A stretch of DNA of 64,000 bases from Calothrix sp. PCC 7103 (GCF_000331305.1 NZ_KB217478.1:5367595-5431594); one strand, 5' to 3'. Positions 45,276 to 54,468 are shown, counted from the stretch's first letter. Numbers and translations are program-made. Notes: generated from the letters alone by a model not told the origin.

Positions 45276-47174
45276 GTGCGCGCGCGTACCCCAATCAGCC
45301 AACCCCAGTCTGTTGAACAGTCTCAGTCGAGCGTTGTTAAGATTTCTAAAGTAGTCAAGCCGCAACGAGTATCTGGCGGTTTCGCACTTCTTGACAGTTT
45401 GCAACGCCACAATGTTGATTATATTTTTGGTTATCCCGGTGGTGCAATTCTACCAATTTACGACGATTTGTACAAAGTAGAAGCTGCTGGAAGTACTATA
45501 AAGCATATTTTAGTTAGACACGAACAAGGCGCCGCTCATGCAGCGGATGGTTATGCTCGTGCTACAGGTAAAGTGGGAGTGTGTTTTGGCACTTCGGGAC
45601 CAGGCGCCACAAACCTAGTAACAGGTATTGCAACGGCGTACATGGATTCTATCCCAATGGTAGTAGTAACTGGACAGGTATCACGTGCGGCAATTGGTAC
45701 TGATGCGTTTCAGGAAACTGATATATATGGAATTACGTTACCAATAGTTAAACACTCATATATTATTCGTGATACTGCTGATATTGCGCGCATTGTCGCC
45801 GAAGCTTTTTATATAGCTAGTACAGGTAGACCTGGTCCTGTATTAATTGACGTTCCTAAAGATGTAGCGTTAGAAGAGTTTGATTACACTCCTGTTGACC
45901 CAGGTAATGTTAATCTACCGGGTTATCGTCCGACTGTAAAAGGTAATCCTCGTCAAATTAGTGCAGCAATACATCTAATTCGTTCTAGTCGGCGCCCTCT
46001 ACTATATATCGGTGGTGGTGCAATATCATCGAGTTCGCACGAAGAAGTTCTTCAGCTCGCTGAGTTATTCAATATTCCCGTTACTACAACATTGATGGGT
46101 ATCGGTGCCTTCGATGAGCATCACCCCTTAGCGTTGGGTATGCTGGGAATGCACGGTACTGCGTATGCTAACTTTGCTGTTACAGATTGCGATTTGTTGA
46201 TTTGCGTCGGCGCCCGTTTTGATGACCGGGTAACTGGTAAACTTGACGAGTTTGCATCGCGTGCGAAAGTAATTCATATCGACATCGACCCAGCAGAAGT
46301 TGGTAAAAACCGCGTTCCCGAAGTTCCCATCGTCGGTGATGTTCGCACCGTTTTGAAAGAATTACTCAGACGCTGTAAGGAATTGGGTATTACTAACACC
46401 CCCAACCAAACCCAAGAATGGTTGAACCTGATTAGTAAATGGAAAGAAGATTATCCTTTAGCAGCTCCCCAATATGCAGATAGTATCTCACCACAATCTG
46501 TAATCGTTGAAGTCGCTAGTCAAGCACCTGATGCTTTCTACACAACCGACGTTGGACAGCATCAAATGTGGGCAGCACAGTTCTTGAAAAATGGCCCACG
46601 TCGTTGGATTTCTAGCGCTGGTTTAGGAACAATGGGTTTTGGAGTCCCTGCTGCAATGGGCGCCAAAGCAGCTTTCCCCAACGAAGATGTTATTTGTATA
46701 AGTGGTGATGCCAGCTTCCAAATGTGTTTACAAGAACTTGGTACTTTATCACAATATAACTTAAATGTCAAGACTATTATTTTAAATAATGGTTGGCAAG
46801 GAATGGTGCGTCAATGGCAGCAAGCATTCTACGGTGAGCGCTACTCTTCCTCAAATATGGAAGTAGGAATGCCCGATATTATATTGCTGTGCCAAGCATA
46901 TGGCATCAAAGGCATGGTAGTAAACAAGCCTGAAGAATTAAAAGATGCTATCGCCGAAATGCTCGCGCACGATGGTCCAGTAGTTATGGACGTTCGCGTT
47001 ACTAAAGACGAGAACTGTTATCCAATGGTGGGACCAGGAAAGAGCAACGCGCAAATGGTTGGTTTACCAAAAGTGGCGCCGAAGGTAGATATTCAACCCG
47101 TATTTTGTAGTAACTGCGGCGCCAAAAACATACCTGACAATAACTTCTGCCCTGAATGCGGCACTAAGCTGTAA
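45276..47174 (+). CDS. ilvB: Acetolactate synthase large subunit with a C-terminal zinc ribbon
   Basis: 632 residues from a GTG at 45276 ((M)[10 protein letters not shown]). The enzyme joins two pyruvates, or pyruvate and 2-oxobutyrate, in branched-chain amino-acid synthesis with ThDP, FAD and Mg. Landmarks: [17 protein letters not shown], the catalytic Glu in [35 protein letters not shown], and the ThDP-binding [15 protein letters not shown]...NN. After the normal end (QMVGLPK) the protein adds about 25 residues with CSNCG and CPECG (Cys 611, 614, 625, 628), a rubredoxin-like zinc ribbon. I infer this to be metal binding or protein contact. The small subunit ilvN is not in this window. Confidence 0.93.
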   Translation: MRARTPISQPQSVEQSQSSVVKISKVVKPQRVSGGFALLDSLQRHNVDYIFGYPGGAILPIYDDLYKVEAAGSTIKHILVRHEQGAAHAADGYARATGKVGVCFGTSGPGATNLVTGIATAYMDSIPMVVVTGQVSRAAIGTDAFQETDIYGITLPIVKHSYIIRDTADIARIVAEAFYIASTGRPGPVLIDVPKDVALEEFDYTPVDPGNVNLPGYRPTVKGNPRQISAAIHLIRSSRRPLLYIGGGAISSSSHEEVLQLAELFNIPVTTTLMGIGAFDEHHPLALGMLGMHGTAYANFAVTDCDLLICVGARFDDRVTGKLDEFASRAKVIHIDIDPAEVGKNRVPEVPIVGDVRTVLKELLRRCKELGITNTPNQTQEWLNLISKWKEDYPLAAPQYADSISPQSVIVEVASQAPDAFYTTDVGQHQMWAAQFLKNGPRRWISSAGLGTMGFGVPAAMGAKAAFPNEDVICISGDASFQMCLQELGTLSQYNLNVKTIILNNGWQGMVRQWQQAFYGERYSSSNMEVGMPDIILLCQAYGIKGMVVNKPEELKDAIAEMLAHDGPVVMDVRVTKDENCYPMVGPGKSNAQMVGLPKVAPKVDIQPVFCSNCGAKNIPDNNFCPECGTKL

Positions 47175-47181
47175 CTTACTC

Positions 47182-47210
47182 TTGTGGAGCGGGCATCCTT
47201 GCCCGCCCTA
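47182..47210. repeat. GGCATCCTTGCC-type repeat
   Basis: GTGGAGCGGGCATCCTTGCC followed by CGCCC, within 10 bp of the ilvB stop. It belongs to the dispersed family listed at 10876. Confidence 0.65.
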
Positions 47211-47334
47211 AAACATGTGACGGGCAATATGGGCGCTCATCCCACAAGATGATTTACTTAATTTTTGGAAATCTTTAGTCGATACCATAAATATAAAGCG
47301 TCATAATATAGGAAAACCTGGCTCTCCAAAAATT

Positions 47335-47517
47335 ATGAACATCCAACTTAAACCTGAAGATGAGTGGGAAAAAGGTTATCAAAATTGGGTTGAAGAAGCT
47401 CGTCATAAAGTAGAAGTTGCTGCCGAACAGTTAGATAGAGGTGAAGGTATTGATGGGGAAGTTGTAGTTGCGCGGCTGCGAGATAAACTACGTAAAGCCA
47501 AAGAAAATCAAGCATGA
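47335..47517 (+). pseudogene. ParD-like antitoxin with an apparent internal deletion
   Basis: 60 residues: MNIQLKPEDEWEKGYQNWVEEARHKVEVAAEQLDRGEG and then IDGEVVVARLRDKLRKAKENQA. The start MNIQLKPE and the tail (QLDRGEGIDGEVVVARLR) match cyanobacterial ParD-type antitoxins, which normally have about 85-90 residues. The ribbon-helix-helix segment expected between 'LKPE' and 'WEKGYQNW' is missing, so DNA binding is probably lost. No ParE/RelE toxin frame follows before 47676. I infer a remnant of a toxin-antitoxin pair. The deletion is judged from memory of the family, not an alignment. Confidence 0.5.
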
Positions 47518-47560
47518 AACAGCACACTAGCTGCCTAATTTTTAGTATAGCTTTTTACCA

Positions 47561-47590
47561 TAGAGGCACAGAACACGCAGAGAGAAACCT
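47561..47590. repeat. CACAGA/GCAGAG-type cyanobacterial repeat
   Basis: CATAGAGGCACAGAACACGC then AGAGAGAAACC, related to the copy at 44464. Confidence 0.45.
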
Positions 47591-47675
47591 TTTAGGGTAC
47601 GGCGCCTGCAAGAGCAAAAATATTATTTTTTGTATAAAAACAACTTGAATTCTATCTATCTTCATTGTTATTAAC

Positions 47676-47975
47676 ATGGCAGGAGATACAAAAAACAAAC
47701 ACATGATAGAATCACAAGTTGTTATTGGTATATTTTCTACTGCTCAAAATGCAGAATCTGTTGTTAAGGCACTGGTAGAAATAGGATGTTTCCAGCCAGA
47801 ACTGTTTTTTATAGTGACTGATGATGTTCGGCGCCACTTGGTAATAATGTCTGATTCTTTAGAATTAGTTAAGAGTGCAAAAGTTTTTCTTCAAGGTCGA
47901 GTTCCTTCTAAAGAGAGCGCAGAAAACGAACTGCTCCGTGGAACACAAAAAGCAGTCATCGCATCAGCTATATAA
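47676..47975 (+). CDS. Hypothetical protein (99 aa)
   Basis: It starts MAGDTKNKHMIESQVVIGIF; the Met at residue 10 is an alternative start. The layout VVIGIFSTAQNAESVVKALVEIGCFQPELFFIV, then LVIMSDSLELVKSAKVFLQG suggests a small alpha/beta ferredoxin-like fold of the kind found in general-stress (Hsp17M-like) or ACT-like domains. That is inferred from strand/helix pattern only. No signal peptide is present. Neighbours are accessory genes and give no clue. Confidence 0.5.
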   Translation: MAGDTKNKHMIESQVVIGIFSTAQNAESVVKALVEIGCFQPELFFIVTDDVRRHLVIMSDSLELVKSAKVFLQGRVPSKESAENELLRGTQKAVIASAI

Positions 47976-48033
47976 AAAAATTTAGATTTCCTTTAGATTT
48001 CCGATTTCTTTAAGAGTCGGGAATTTGAATAGC

Positions 48034-48600
48034 TTAGTTATTAATTTTTGGTAAACCGATGATGCGTTCAACTTGAACTGATATGTCAGGAAAAGCTAAA
48101 GGAGTAACGGCGCCTGTAGTTAATGTCAGTTCGGTTGTGTATTGCTTATTTTTTATATCTCGAAATACTTTCAACTCATTATTTTTGAGATTGGCAACCC
48201 AATATTCAGGAATACTAGCTTCTGCATAAACATCTTTTTTATCGCCTAAGTCTTTATTAAGAGTAGCGTTAGAAATTTCAATAATCCAAAAAATATCTTC
48301 TGGGTAGGGATGATGTTGTAAGTAGACTTCACCTAAAGGTCTAACAATAGCTATATCAGGAGCGGGTTCAGAGTTGTTGGGAAGAGTTATCGGTTTAGCA
48401 TCACGTATTTTTACCCGCTCTCCAAGCAGTAACCGAAGATAGTCCGCAGTTTCAGTATTGTAGTAAGCGTGGGGTTCTCGTTCTGGAGCCATAACAATAA
48501 TGTCGCCGCGCAATAGTTCAACGTGCTGGTCGTCAAAGATACCTGCTTCTATTGCTTGGTGATAACGCTGAATTGTCCATTTATAGGTAGTTATAGTCAT
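48034..48600 (-). CDS. Uma2 family endonuclease-like protein (DUF820)
   Basis: 188 residues. Family blocks: TIQRYHQAIEAGIFDDQHVELLRGDIIVMAPER near the start, NSEPAPDIAIVRP (PD motif), EDIFWIIEISNATLNKDLGDKKDVYAEASIPEYWVANLKNNEL (E-x-S..K nuclease-like core). These suggest a PD-(D/E)xK fold restriction-endonuclease-like protein. Uma2 genes are abundant in cyanobacteria, and their biological role is unknown. A second Uma2 gene lies at 58275. Only the fold is supported; nuclease activity is inferred. Confidence 0.9.
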   Translation of the reverse strand: MTITTYKWTIQRYHQAIEAGIFDDQHVELLRGDIIVMAPEREPHAYYNTETADYLRLLLGERVKIRDAKPITLPNNSEPAPDIAIVRPLGEVYLQHHPYPEDIFWIIEISNATLNKDLGDKKDVYAEASIPEYWVANLKNNELKVFRDIKNKQYTTELTLTTGAVTPLAFPDISVQVERIIGLPKINN

Positions 48601-48670
48601 AATACTTTATGAAGGCATTTGCTCTACCATTTAGATAAAAGTCTAGTTTGATTTTAGATTATTCAACAAC

Positions 48671-49294
48671 TTAGTTAGAAATAGGCACATTCTTAAATGC
48701 TGCTGTATCAGGAACAAATATATCTAAGTTATTAATACCATCTGGCACCCGTAACCAAACGTAAGCGTCAGCAGAAGAATTAGGACGCAGTTGGAATAAA
48801 GAAACGGTGCCAGTTGATCGACTTGCATTAACTCCCTTGTAAGTTTCGCTTGTATCAGGATTACGTGCAGTTGTATTACTAACTAATATAACGTCAGTTG
48901 CTTGAGCTGCATTTTCTGGTGCAGTGCGGCGAATTCGCATTTGTACGTTTACAACATCACGGTTTCCACTTTCAGGGTCTTTAATTCGCTTTACAGAAAG
49001 TAATTCTACTCTTCCTTTATTACCGAAAGCAGGTTGAACAAATTCACCTGGCTGAATACTCTTTGTTGCAGTTGAAGTTGAAGTTGGTGTTGTGGTTTGA
49101 GGTGAAGCAACTGGGGTTTCTACGCTTGCTGGCGCCTGAGTTGGAGTGCTAGGATTTGGGACAGTAGTATTACTTACTGCTTCCTTAGAACTCAGTGTTT
49201 GTTGAAACGTGTAAACTTGATAAGCCGCAAAACCGCTACATATCAAAGCTAAAGTCGAGAGAATAACCGCCAAACTAGACAAAAACGTATTCAT
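48671..49294 (-). CDS. Membrane-anchored protein with a Ser/Thr/Pro linker and a beta-rich domain
   Basis: 207 residues. One N-terminal hydrophobic helix (about 5-27) serves as an anchor or signal. A Thr/Pro/Ala/Ser-rich linker (about 40-82) follows. The C-terminal domain (about 85-207: KGRVELLSVKRIKDPESGNRDVVNVQMRIRR ... LFQLRPNSSADAYVWLRVPDGINNLDIFVPD) looks like an immunoglobulin-like beta sandwich of the DUF4352/TipA-type kind. The assignment is by strand pattern only. It is probably exposed in the periplasm. Monocistronic. Confidence 0.6.
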   Translation of the reverse strand: MNTFLSSLAVILSTLALICSGFAAYQVYTFQQTLSSKEAVSNTTVPNPSTPTQAPASVETPVASPQTTTPTSTSTATKSIQPGEFVQPAFGNKGRVELLSVKRIKDPESGNRDVVNVQMRIRRTAPENAAQATDVILVSNTTARNPDTSETYKGVNASRSTGTVSLFQLRPNSSADAYVWLRVPDGINNLDIFVPDTAAFKNVPISN

Positions 49295-49412
49295 ATAAGA
49301 CCCCCTGTAAATTTAAAGCTGTAAAACAGGTAGATTTTATTACAAGTATGTAACAGCACACTGTTAACTCAAGCTCTTTTATATACATAAATACAAATTA
49401 AACGCTATTAAA

Positions 49413-49589
49413 TTAAGCGGACAAGCCTGTGGTATCGCCGAAAATAACTGCAAAAGCTAACACCTGCTCATCCGGGATACCTAAATTGGCGTTTCCAGCT
49501 TCCTGTACTGTTAAAACATCATGTCCCATTGTCCTGAGTAGTTCGCTCACTATCTTGGGAAACTGCTCATCACTATATAAACGCACCAC
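49413..49589 (-). pseudogene. Truncated DUF5615 (PIN-like) toxin gene
   Basis: A frame starting GTG at 49589 (three bases after the antitoxin stop) encodes LYSDEQFPKIVSELLRTMGH, then DVLTVQEAGNANLGIPDEQV, and ends prematurely at residue 58. The start matches DUF5615 toxins, which normally run to about 110-120 residues and continue with a region such as AVLTLNRRDF. Here the frame leaves the family after 'LAFA' and stops. It is a 3'-truncated toxin directly behind its DUF433 antitoxin. The truncation could be a frameshift or deletion; no conserved remainder is visible in the adjacent sequence. Confidence 0.7.
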
Positions 49590-49592
49590 TCG

Positions 49593-49919
49593 TTAAGCAA
49601 CCTCATTAGCGTGAATAACTGCTACAATTTCTTGTGGGTAGGCATCCGCATACGCCCAAGCATTAACTAAATCACCTGCACTAATATGAGGATAGTCTTG
49701 TAATAATTGAGCTTCACTGATGCCAAGACGACGCGCTTCAACCAATATCCAGACAGCTATGCGAGTTCCAGCAATACAAGCTTCTCCACCGCAAACACCA
49801 GGAGTTTTGCTTATACCTTTGGCGCCAATTTCAATGCTTTGATTTAGGCTTTGCATAATTGCTGCTTTTTCGGTTGCAGATAATGCGAGAATTTGATTTT
49901 CTCGTTCTTTGAGAGTCAT
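49593..49919 (-). CDS. DUF433 domain antitoxin-like protein
   Basis: 108 residues. The C-terminal part carries the DUF433 winged-helix signature: SKTPGVCGGEACIAGTRIAVWILVEARRLGISEAQLLQDYPHISAGDLVNAWAYADAYPQEI. The N-terminal 30 residues are helical. DUF433 proteins often serve as antitoxins or repressors for PIN-like DUF5615 toxins encoded directly downstream. That arrangement is present here, but the toxin is truncated. The antitoxin may persist as an orphan regulator. Confidence 0.88.
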   Translation of the reverse strand: MTLKERENQILALSATEKAAIMQSLNQSIEIGAKGISKTPGVCGGEACIAGTRIAVWILVEARRLGISEAQLLQDYPHISAGDLVNAWAYADAYPQEIVAVIHANEVA

Positions 49920-50127
49920 ATAATACTAAGACTGATTTGGGCTTAGTTTGATTGTAGCTAAATGCTTAAGGTGAAATTTACCAAAAACACAATCTAATTA
50001 TAATGGTGTCTTCAAGTTATTTGTTGTAAACATCACCTATGTGGAAATTGCTGGCTTTATTGATATTAGTAATAAATTTTCCATATTGATTTATAACATC
50101 AGCAATTTTGTTAATTTTCTGCGCTGC

Positions 50128-50535
50128 CTATATTTCTGTCAAACTCAGTATAATCTGTGGTATTCTAGCAATTTGTTCACAAGGGCAAGCAATTAATTGT
50201 TCAACTGGTTCTATTTGAAAGCTTGCAAATAAATCGTTGTTTACGGATAGTTCCTCAAACTTGACTGTATCCTGCTTAACCAGCAATTCAAACTTTCTAG
50301 TATTGCTGCACGTAAATAAGAGGGTGTTGATTAACGGTGATAATTTGTTGTCTTGCGCTAACGCTACTCTAGCAAGGGAAGTGACTGTCTGCCCTAGTAA
50401 TGCTTGAAACTGTCCTTTTAACTCTACCCATGCTAATTAACGGAATTGGTTGAGGATAAGTATCGAGTTTGAGAAGAATACTATAATGATAATTGAGATA
50501 ACGAGTAAAGCCAACCCTTTCAACTGCACACTTCT
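50128..50535 (-). pseudogene. Frameshifted pseudogene of an unknown protein
   Basis: On the minus strand a 100-codon open segment (50436 to 50128; WVELKGQFQALLGQTVTSLA and then ARVALAQDNKLSPLINTLLF, ending QIILSLTEI) has no start codon. A second segment just upstream in another frame reads VERVGFTRYLNYHYSILLKL and DTYPQPIPLI and runs out at the junction near 50430. Joined by a one-base shift they give a plausible continuous protein. An in-frame stop (TAG) cuts off the rest of the N-terminus. No family is recognised. Confidence 0.5.
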
Positions 50536-50723
50536 AAAATTTGTGGCGCCGAAACAACCCTATTTTCTTTCGGTGTAAGTAGAATATTAGTATTTGTTGG
50601 GATAATTTAAAAATGAAATTAGCAGAGGTACTGTCAGGTCATTTAACATGAAATCCTCGGCGCCGTTCTGCGCTTATATTATCTCCTATTTTAATCGCGT
50701 TTCCTCACCCAGGCACCGCAATA

Positions 50724-51179
50724 CTATACTTTAATATCTGTACTACTTTCATAAGACCACTCACTACCTGGACCTAAAGTAAGAACATTTCCATCTGGTG
50801 CAAATAGCATCCAATGCTCGTACTCTTCAGAATGCACTGAGAACAGTTTCAGTATAAATTCATTTTCAAAGGTAAAAACTGTATCCCAAATAGGTGGCTG
50901 TATTTCAAGAAATTGTAACGTAAGCCCTTCTAAACGCATAATTGCTGATTGTATTTTACTTCGCTCATCTTCGGAAGCTACTAGAACTTTACCTGCTTCT
51001 TCTAAGCGCCATGCACAACAATAGACCCATAAATGCCATTCTCCGTAAACTGTTCCATGTTTCTCTGGTAATGGTTTACCAAACTCTAATGTTAGAAAGC
51101 TACCAACTCCTAGAGAGACATTCCACGCTTTTTGTCCTAACAATGAATTAAATTTTGACTTGATTTTATCAATGTTCAT
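50724..51179 (-). CDS. Hypothetical protein (151 aa)
   Basis: Begins MNIDKIKSKFNSLLGQKAWN. It is soluble, acidic and aromatic-rich, with SFLTLEFGKPL, GEWHLWVYCCAWRLE, LEGLTLQFLEI and FSVHSEEYEHWMLFAPDGNV. No signal peptide is present. The pattern of conserved aromatic residues recalls some immunity or contact-inhibition proteins, but I cannot name a family. It sits in an accessory region next to toxin-antitoxin remnants. Confidence 0.6.
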   Translation of the reverse strand: MNIDKIKSKFNSLLGQKAWNVSLGVGSFLTLEFGKPLPEKHGTVYGEWHLWVYCCAWRLEEAGKVLVASEDERSKIQSAIMRLEGLTLQFLEIQPPIWDTVFTFENEFILKLFSVHSEEYEHWMLFAPDGNVLTLGPGSEWSYESSTDIKV

Positions 51180-51357
51180 TTTGATACAAGAGTATTTTGG
51201 GAATACACGAAAAGATTCTCATTTTGGGGTTTTTGTGATAAATATAACCAGTAGACTTCCGGCGCCATTCAATGCCCCAAAAGAAACATTGGGGGGACTT
51301 TGTGCGTCTGCGTTGTCTTACTGATAGTTAAATATATTTTATTCTGAAGTAATTTTT

Positions 51358-52809
51358 ATGTCTAAAGGTGTTCGCACAATTCTACTGTTATTACTCGGCG
51401 CCCAATTAAATACTGTTCCTGTTGCCCAAGCGCAAACAGCAACTCCAACTCCAACTCCTAGAACTATTTGTCCAGCGCAACTTGCATCTAATCTTGATAC
51501 TGTTATTAACCGTCCGTTGTTTAGTCGGGTGCGGTGGGGTTTGTTGGTGCAAACTTTGAATGGGCAAACACTATATAACCGTGATGCGAATAAATACTTT
51601 ACTCCTGCTTCTAATACTAAGCTACTAACTACGGCTGCGGCTTTACAACAGTTAGGCACCAATTTTAGAATTCGCACTTCAGTTTATCAAGAAGCGAATG
51701 GTGTATTGCGAGTTGTAGGCAGAGGAGACCCAAGTATTACAGATGCACAGTTAACAGCTTTAGCGAAACAACTCAAAGCTAAAGGTATTACTAGAATTAA
51801 TAAGTTAATTGCTGATGATAGTTATATTCAAGGTGATGTTGTTGTACTTAGCTGGCAATGGGAAGATGTACAGTCAGACTACGGCGCCGCTTTTGGTAGT
51901 TTTGTAGTCAATGAAAATGCATTTACTATTAGGCTGACACCGCAAGCTGTAGGCAGACCACTACAAATCAACTGGGCAGACCCAAATGAAGCAAGGGTAT
52001 GGCGACTACTTAACCTGTCAGTAACAGCAGCAAACAACCAAGCAACAGACCTTAGTGTGACTCGCGACTTATCAGGAAATATACTCAAAATTCAGGGACA
52101 ACTTGCTGCGAATGCTAGCCCATTTGCTGTAACCTTACCAGTCGTTGACCCTAATTACTTCTTTTTACGTCGCTTTCGTACAGCTTTGGCTTCAGAAGGT
52201 ATTACTTTAAATGAAACAGCTGTAGAAGCACGTGGCGCCACAACTACCGAAGTTGCAGCTATTCAGTCACCGACTTTGGGAGAGTTAGCAGCAAAAACAA
52301 ATGTAGACAGTAATAATTTATATGCAGAGTCTTTATTGAATGCATTAGCTGTTAGACAAACCCGAAAACCAGGACAAACTACATCAGCTTTGGGGTTAGA
52401 GGTTCTCAAAACAACTTTAACGCAACTTCGAGTTAACCCAACGAGTTACTTCATCGTTGATGGTTCAGGTTTATCACGCAAAAACTTAATTAGTCCCGAA
52501 GCATTAGTACAGGTATTACAAGGAATGGCAAAGGCGCCGACTGCATCTGTATTTCGTGCATCATTACCTATAGCTGGTAGAACAGGCACTCTCAAAAACA
52601 GGTTTCGCGGTACACCCGCAGAAGGTATAGTTGTAGCAAAAACTGGAACAGTAGGAGGTGTTGTTTCCTTATCTGGCTATATAACTACACCTAACTATGA
52701 ACCCTTAGTTTTCAGCGTAATAGTAAATCAAACCGAACAACCCGCCAGAGTTTTACGCCAAGCTGTCGATGAAATGGTTGTAACCATGACACAACTAAGA
52801 CGCTGTTAA
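51358..52809 (+). CDS. dacB: S13-family D-alanyl-D-alanine carboxypeptidase/endopeptidase (DacB/PBP4-like)
   Basis: 483 residues. A signal peptide (hydrophobic TILLLLLGAQLNTVPVAQA) ends near residue 25. The penicillin-binding motifs are complete: YFTPASNTKLLTTAAALQQL (SxxK), SNNLYAESLLNAL (SxN) and VAKTGTVGG (KTG). An insertion domain between SxxK and SxN (about 130-290) contains GDPSITDAQLTALAKQLKAKGI. The enzyme should cleave terminal D-Ala or D-Ala cross-links in periplasmic peptidoglycan. It is more canonical than the lipoprotein paralogue at 35926. Monocistronic. Confidence 0.93.
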   Translation: MSKGVRTILLLLLGAQLNTVPVAQAQTATPTPTPRTICPAQLASNLDTVINRPLFSRVRWGLLVQTLNGQTLYNRDANKYFTPASNTKLLTTAAALQQLGTNFRIRTSVYQEANGVLRVVGRGDPSITDAQLTALAKQLKAKGITRINKLIADDSYIQGDVVVLSWQWEDVQSDYGAAFGSFVVNENAFTIRLTPQAVGRPLQINWADPNEARVWRLLNLSVTAANNQATDLSVTRDLSGNILKIQGQLAANASPFAVTLPVVDPNYFFLRRFRTALASEGITLNETAVEARGATTTEVAAIQSPTLGELAAKTNVDSNNLYAESLLNALAVRQTRKPGQTTSALGLEVLKTTLTQLRVNPTSYFIVDGSGLSRKNLISPEALVQVLQGMAKAPTASVFRASLPIAGRTGTLKNRFRGTPAEGIVVAKTGTVGGVVSLSGYITTPNYEPLVFSVIVNQTEQPARVLRQAVDEMVVTMTQLRRC

Positions 52810-53093
52810 AAAAATTAAAACGGATGGCACCGAACTTAGCCAATAAAATTGACCTCTCCCCATGCCGAGAGCAAGCTGGAAAATATTGATACTCAGATGT
52901 TTGATTTTATCATCGGCGCCAGGAGCAAACCGTCAAAAGTCAGGTATGTAGTCAAGAGGTATTTTAAATTACATTTAACAGTGTTAACTTCAAGCTGGGG
53001 GTCAAAAGTTCAGTAGTTGCTAGAAAGTTAGGCAAAAAAGGTTTAACCTTAAAGAAATTTAAACTAAGTCCTATTTTTGAGGCTTTTGATGAT

Positions 53094-54452
53094 ATGGCGT
53101 TTACGCTCCCAGTACAGTATAATTTTTTGCCTCGTTTTTATCGGCTTGCCAGCGTTAGCGCACTGTCGAATATGATGGTACCGCTAGCTGGGATTGTTGA
53201 TATTGCCTTTTTGGGACACTTGGCTGATATTCGTCACTTGGCTGGAGTGGTTCTGGCTACTATCTTGTTTGACTATCTTTACCGCGTGTTGAAGTTTCTC
53301 CGCAGTAGCACTAATGCACTAACTGCCCAAGCTGTAGGACTTGATGACTCGAAGGGTGTATTACTTGCTCTTTTGCGAAGCGGTTTGGTAGCGTTGACAA
53401 TAGGTGTGCTTATTGTATTACTGCAATATCCTTTACAAAAGTTGGGTTTTGCTATTTTGAGCGGTTCTCCAGAAATTGAAGCGTCGGGAGTTGATTATTT
53501 TTGCGCGCGCATTTGGGGGGCGCCTGCTGTTTTAATAAATTTTGTTCTCATCGGTTGGTTTTTGGGACGTGAGATGAATGGCGTTGTGCTGTTTATGTCT
53601 ATTATGGGCAATGGCTCGAATGTTGCCCTAGATTATTTAATGATTAATAAGTTCGGTTGGGAAAGTATGGGCGCCGGACTTGCAACAGCAGCGAGTCAAT
53701 ATTTAGCGTTAATAACTGCTTTGATTTGCTTATGCTTTACTATTCAATGGCAAGTACTACCAAATGCTGTAAAAGAAGTTTTTGATTGGGCTGCACTTAA
53801 AGATACAGTCGTACTCAAAAGTAATATTTTGATTCGTTTTTTGGCTTTGATTTCCGCTTATGCCATTTTTACTAATATAAGTGCAGCAATGGGGACAACT
53901 GTTTTAGCTGAAAATGGTTTGATTCTGCAAATCGCTTTATTGAGTCAGTTTACCATTCAAGGTGTAGGTATGACGGCTCAAACTTTGACTGGTAACTTCA
54001 AAGGCAAAGGCGATACACAAAAGCTACTACCACTACTGACTGTTTCAATCCTAACTAGCTTATTAATAGCTTTTGGAATTGCAATTGTATCTGTAATATT
54101 CCCTGATAAAATATTTGGAATATTAACAAACCACACCGAAGTCAGCCAACACATTAATACTTACACTATTTGGTTACTGCCTTTATTAGGGTTTACATCT
54201 ATTGCTTTTATGTTAGAAGGATATTTTATTGGCTTGAAAGAAGGCGCCACTTTACGCAACGCTGTTTTAATTGCCTTCTTCTTTGGTTTCCTTCCCCTAG
54301 CAGTTACCGCTTGGTATTCCCATAATAATCATATATTATGGCTTGGTCTTGTATCGTACATGCTAACTATCATATTGGCACTTAGTATACATCTGCCTCG
54401 TACTATCGGCGCCTTTAATCAACTTTCAACTGAAGGTGTTCATAGTGCGTAG
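53094..54452 (+). CDS. MATE family efflux transporter (DinF-like)
   Basis: 452 residues with about 12 membrane helices. The N-terminus LPRFYRLASVSALSNMMVPLAGIVDIAFLGHLADIRHLAG and RSSTNALTAQAVG are typical of DinF-like MATE transporters, which export cationic drugs or metabolites using a Na+ or H+ gradient. The start ATG follows TTTTGATGAT without a clear Shine-Dalgarno site. The frame stays open for about 40 codons upstream, but no start codon is present in that stretch. An inverted repeat (54469-54492) lies after the stop. Confidence 0.93.
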   Translation: MAFTLPVQYNFLPRFYRLASVSALSNMMVPLAGIVDIAFLGHLADIRHLAGVVLATILFDYLYRVLKFLRSSTNALTAQAVGLDDSKGVLLALLRSGLVALTIGVLIVLLQYPLQKLGFAILSGSPEIEASGVDYFCARIWGAPAVLINFVLIGWFLGREMNGVVLFMSIMGNGSNVALDYLMINKFGWESMGAGLATAASQYLALITALICLCFTIQWQVLPNAVKEVFDWAALKDTVVLKSNILIRFLALISAYAIFTNISAAMGTTVLAENGLILQIALLSQFTIQGVGMTAQTLTGNFKGKGDTQKLLPLLTVSILTSLLIAFGIAIVSVIFPDKIFGILTNHTEVSQHINTYTIWLLPLLGFTSIAFMLEGYFIGLKEGATLRNAVLIAFFFGFLPLAVTAWYSHNNHILWLGLVSYMLTIILALSIHLPRTIGAFNQLSTEGVHSA

Positions 54453-54468
54453 ATGTAATTAAACCTTT

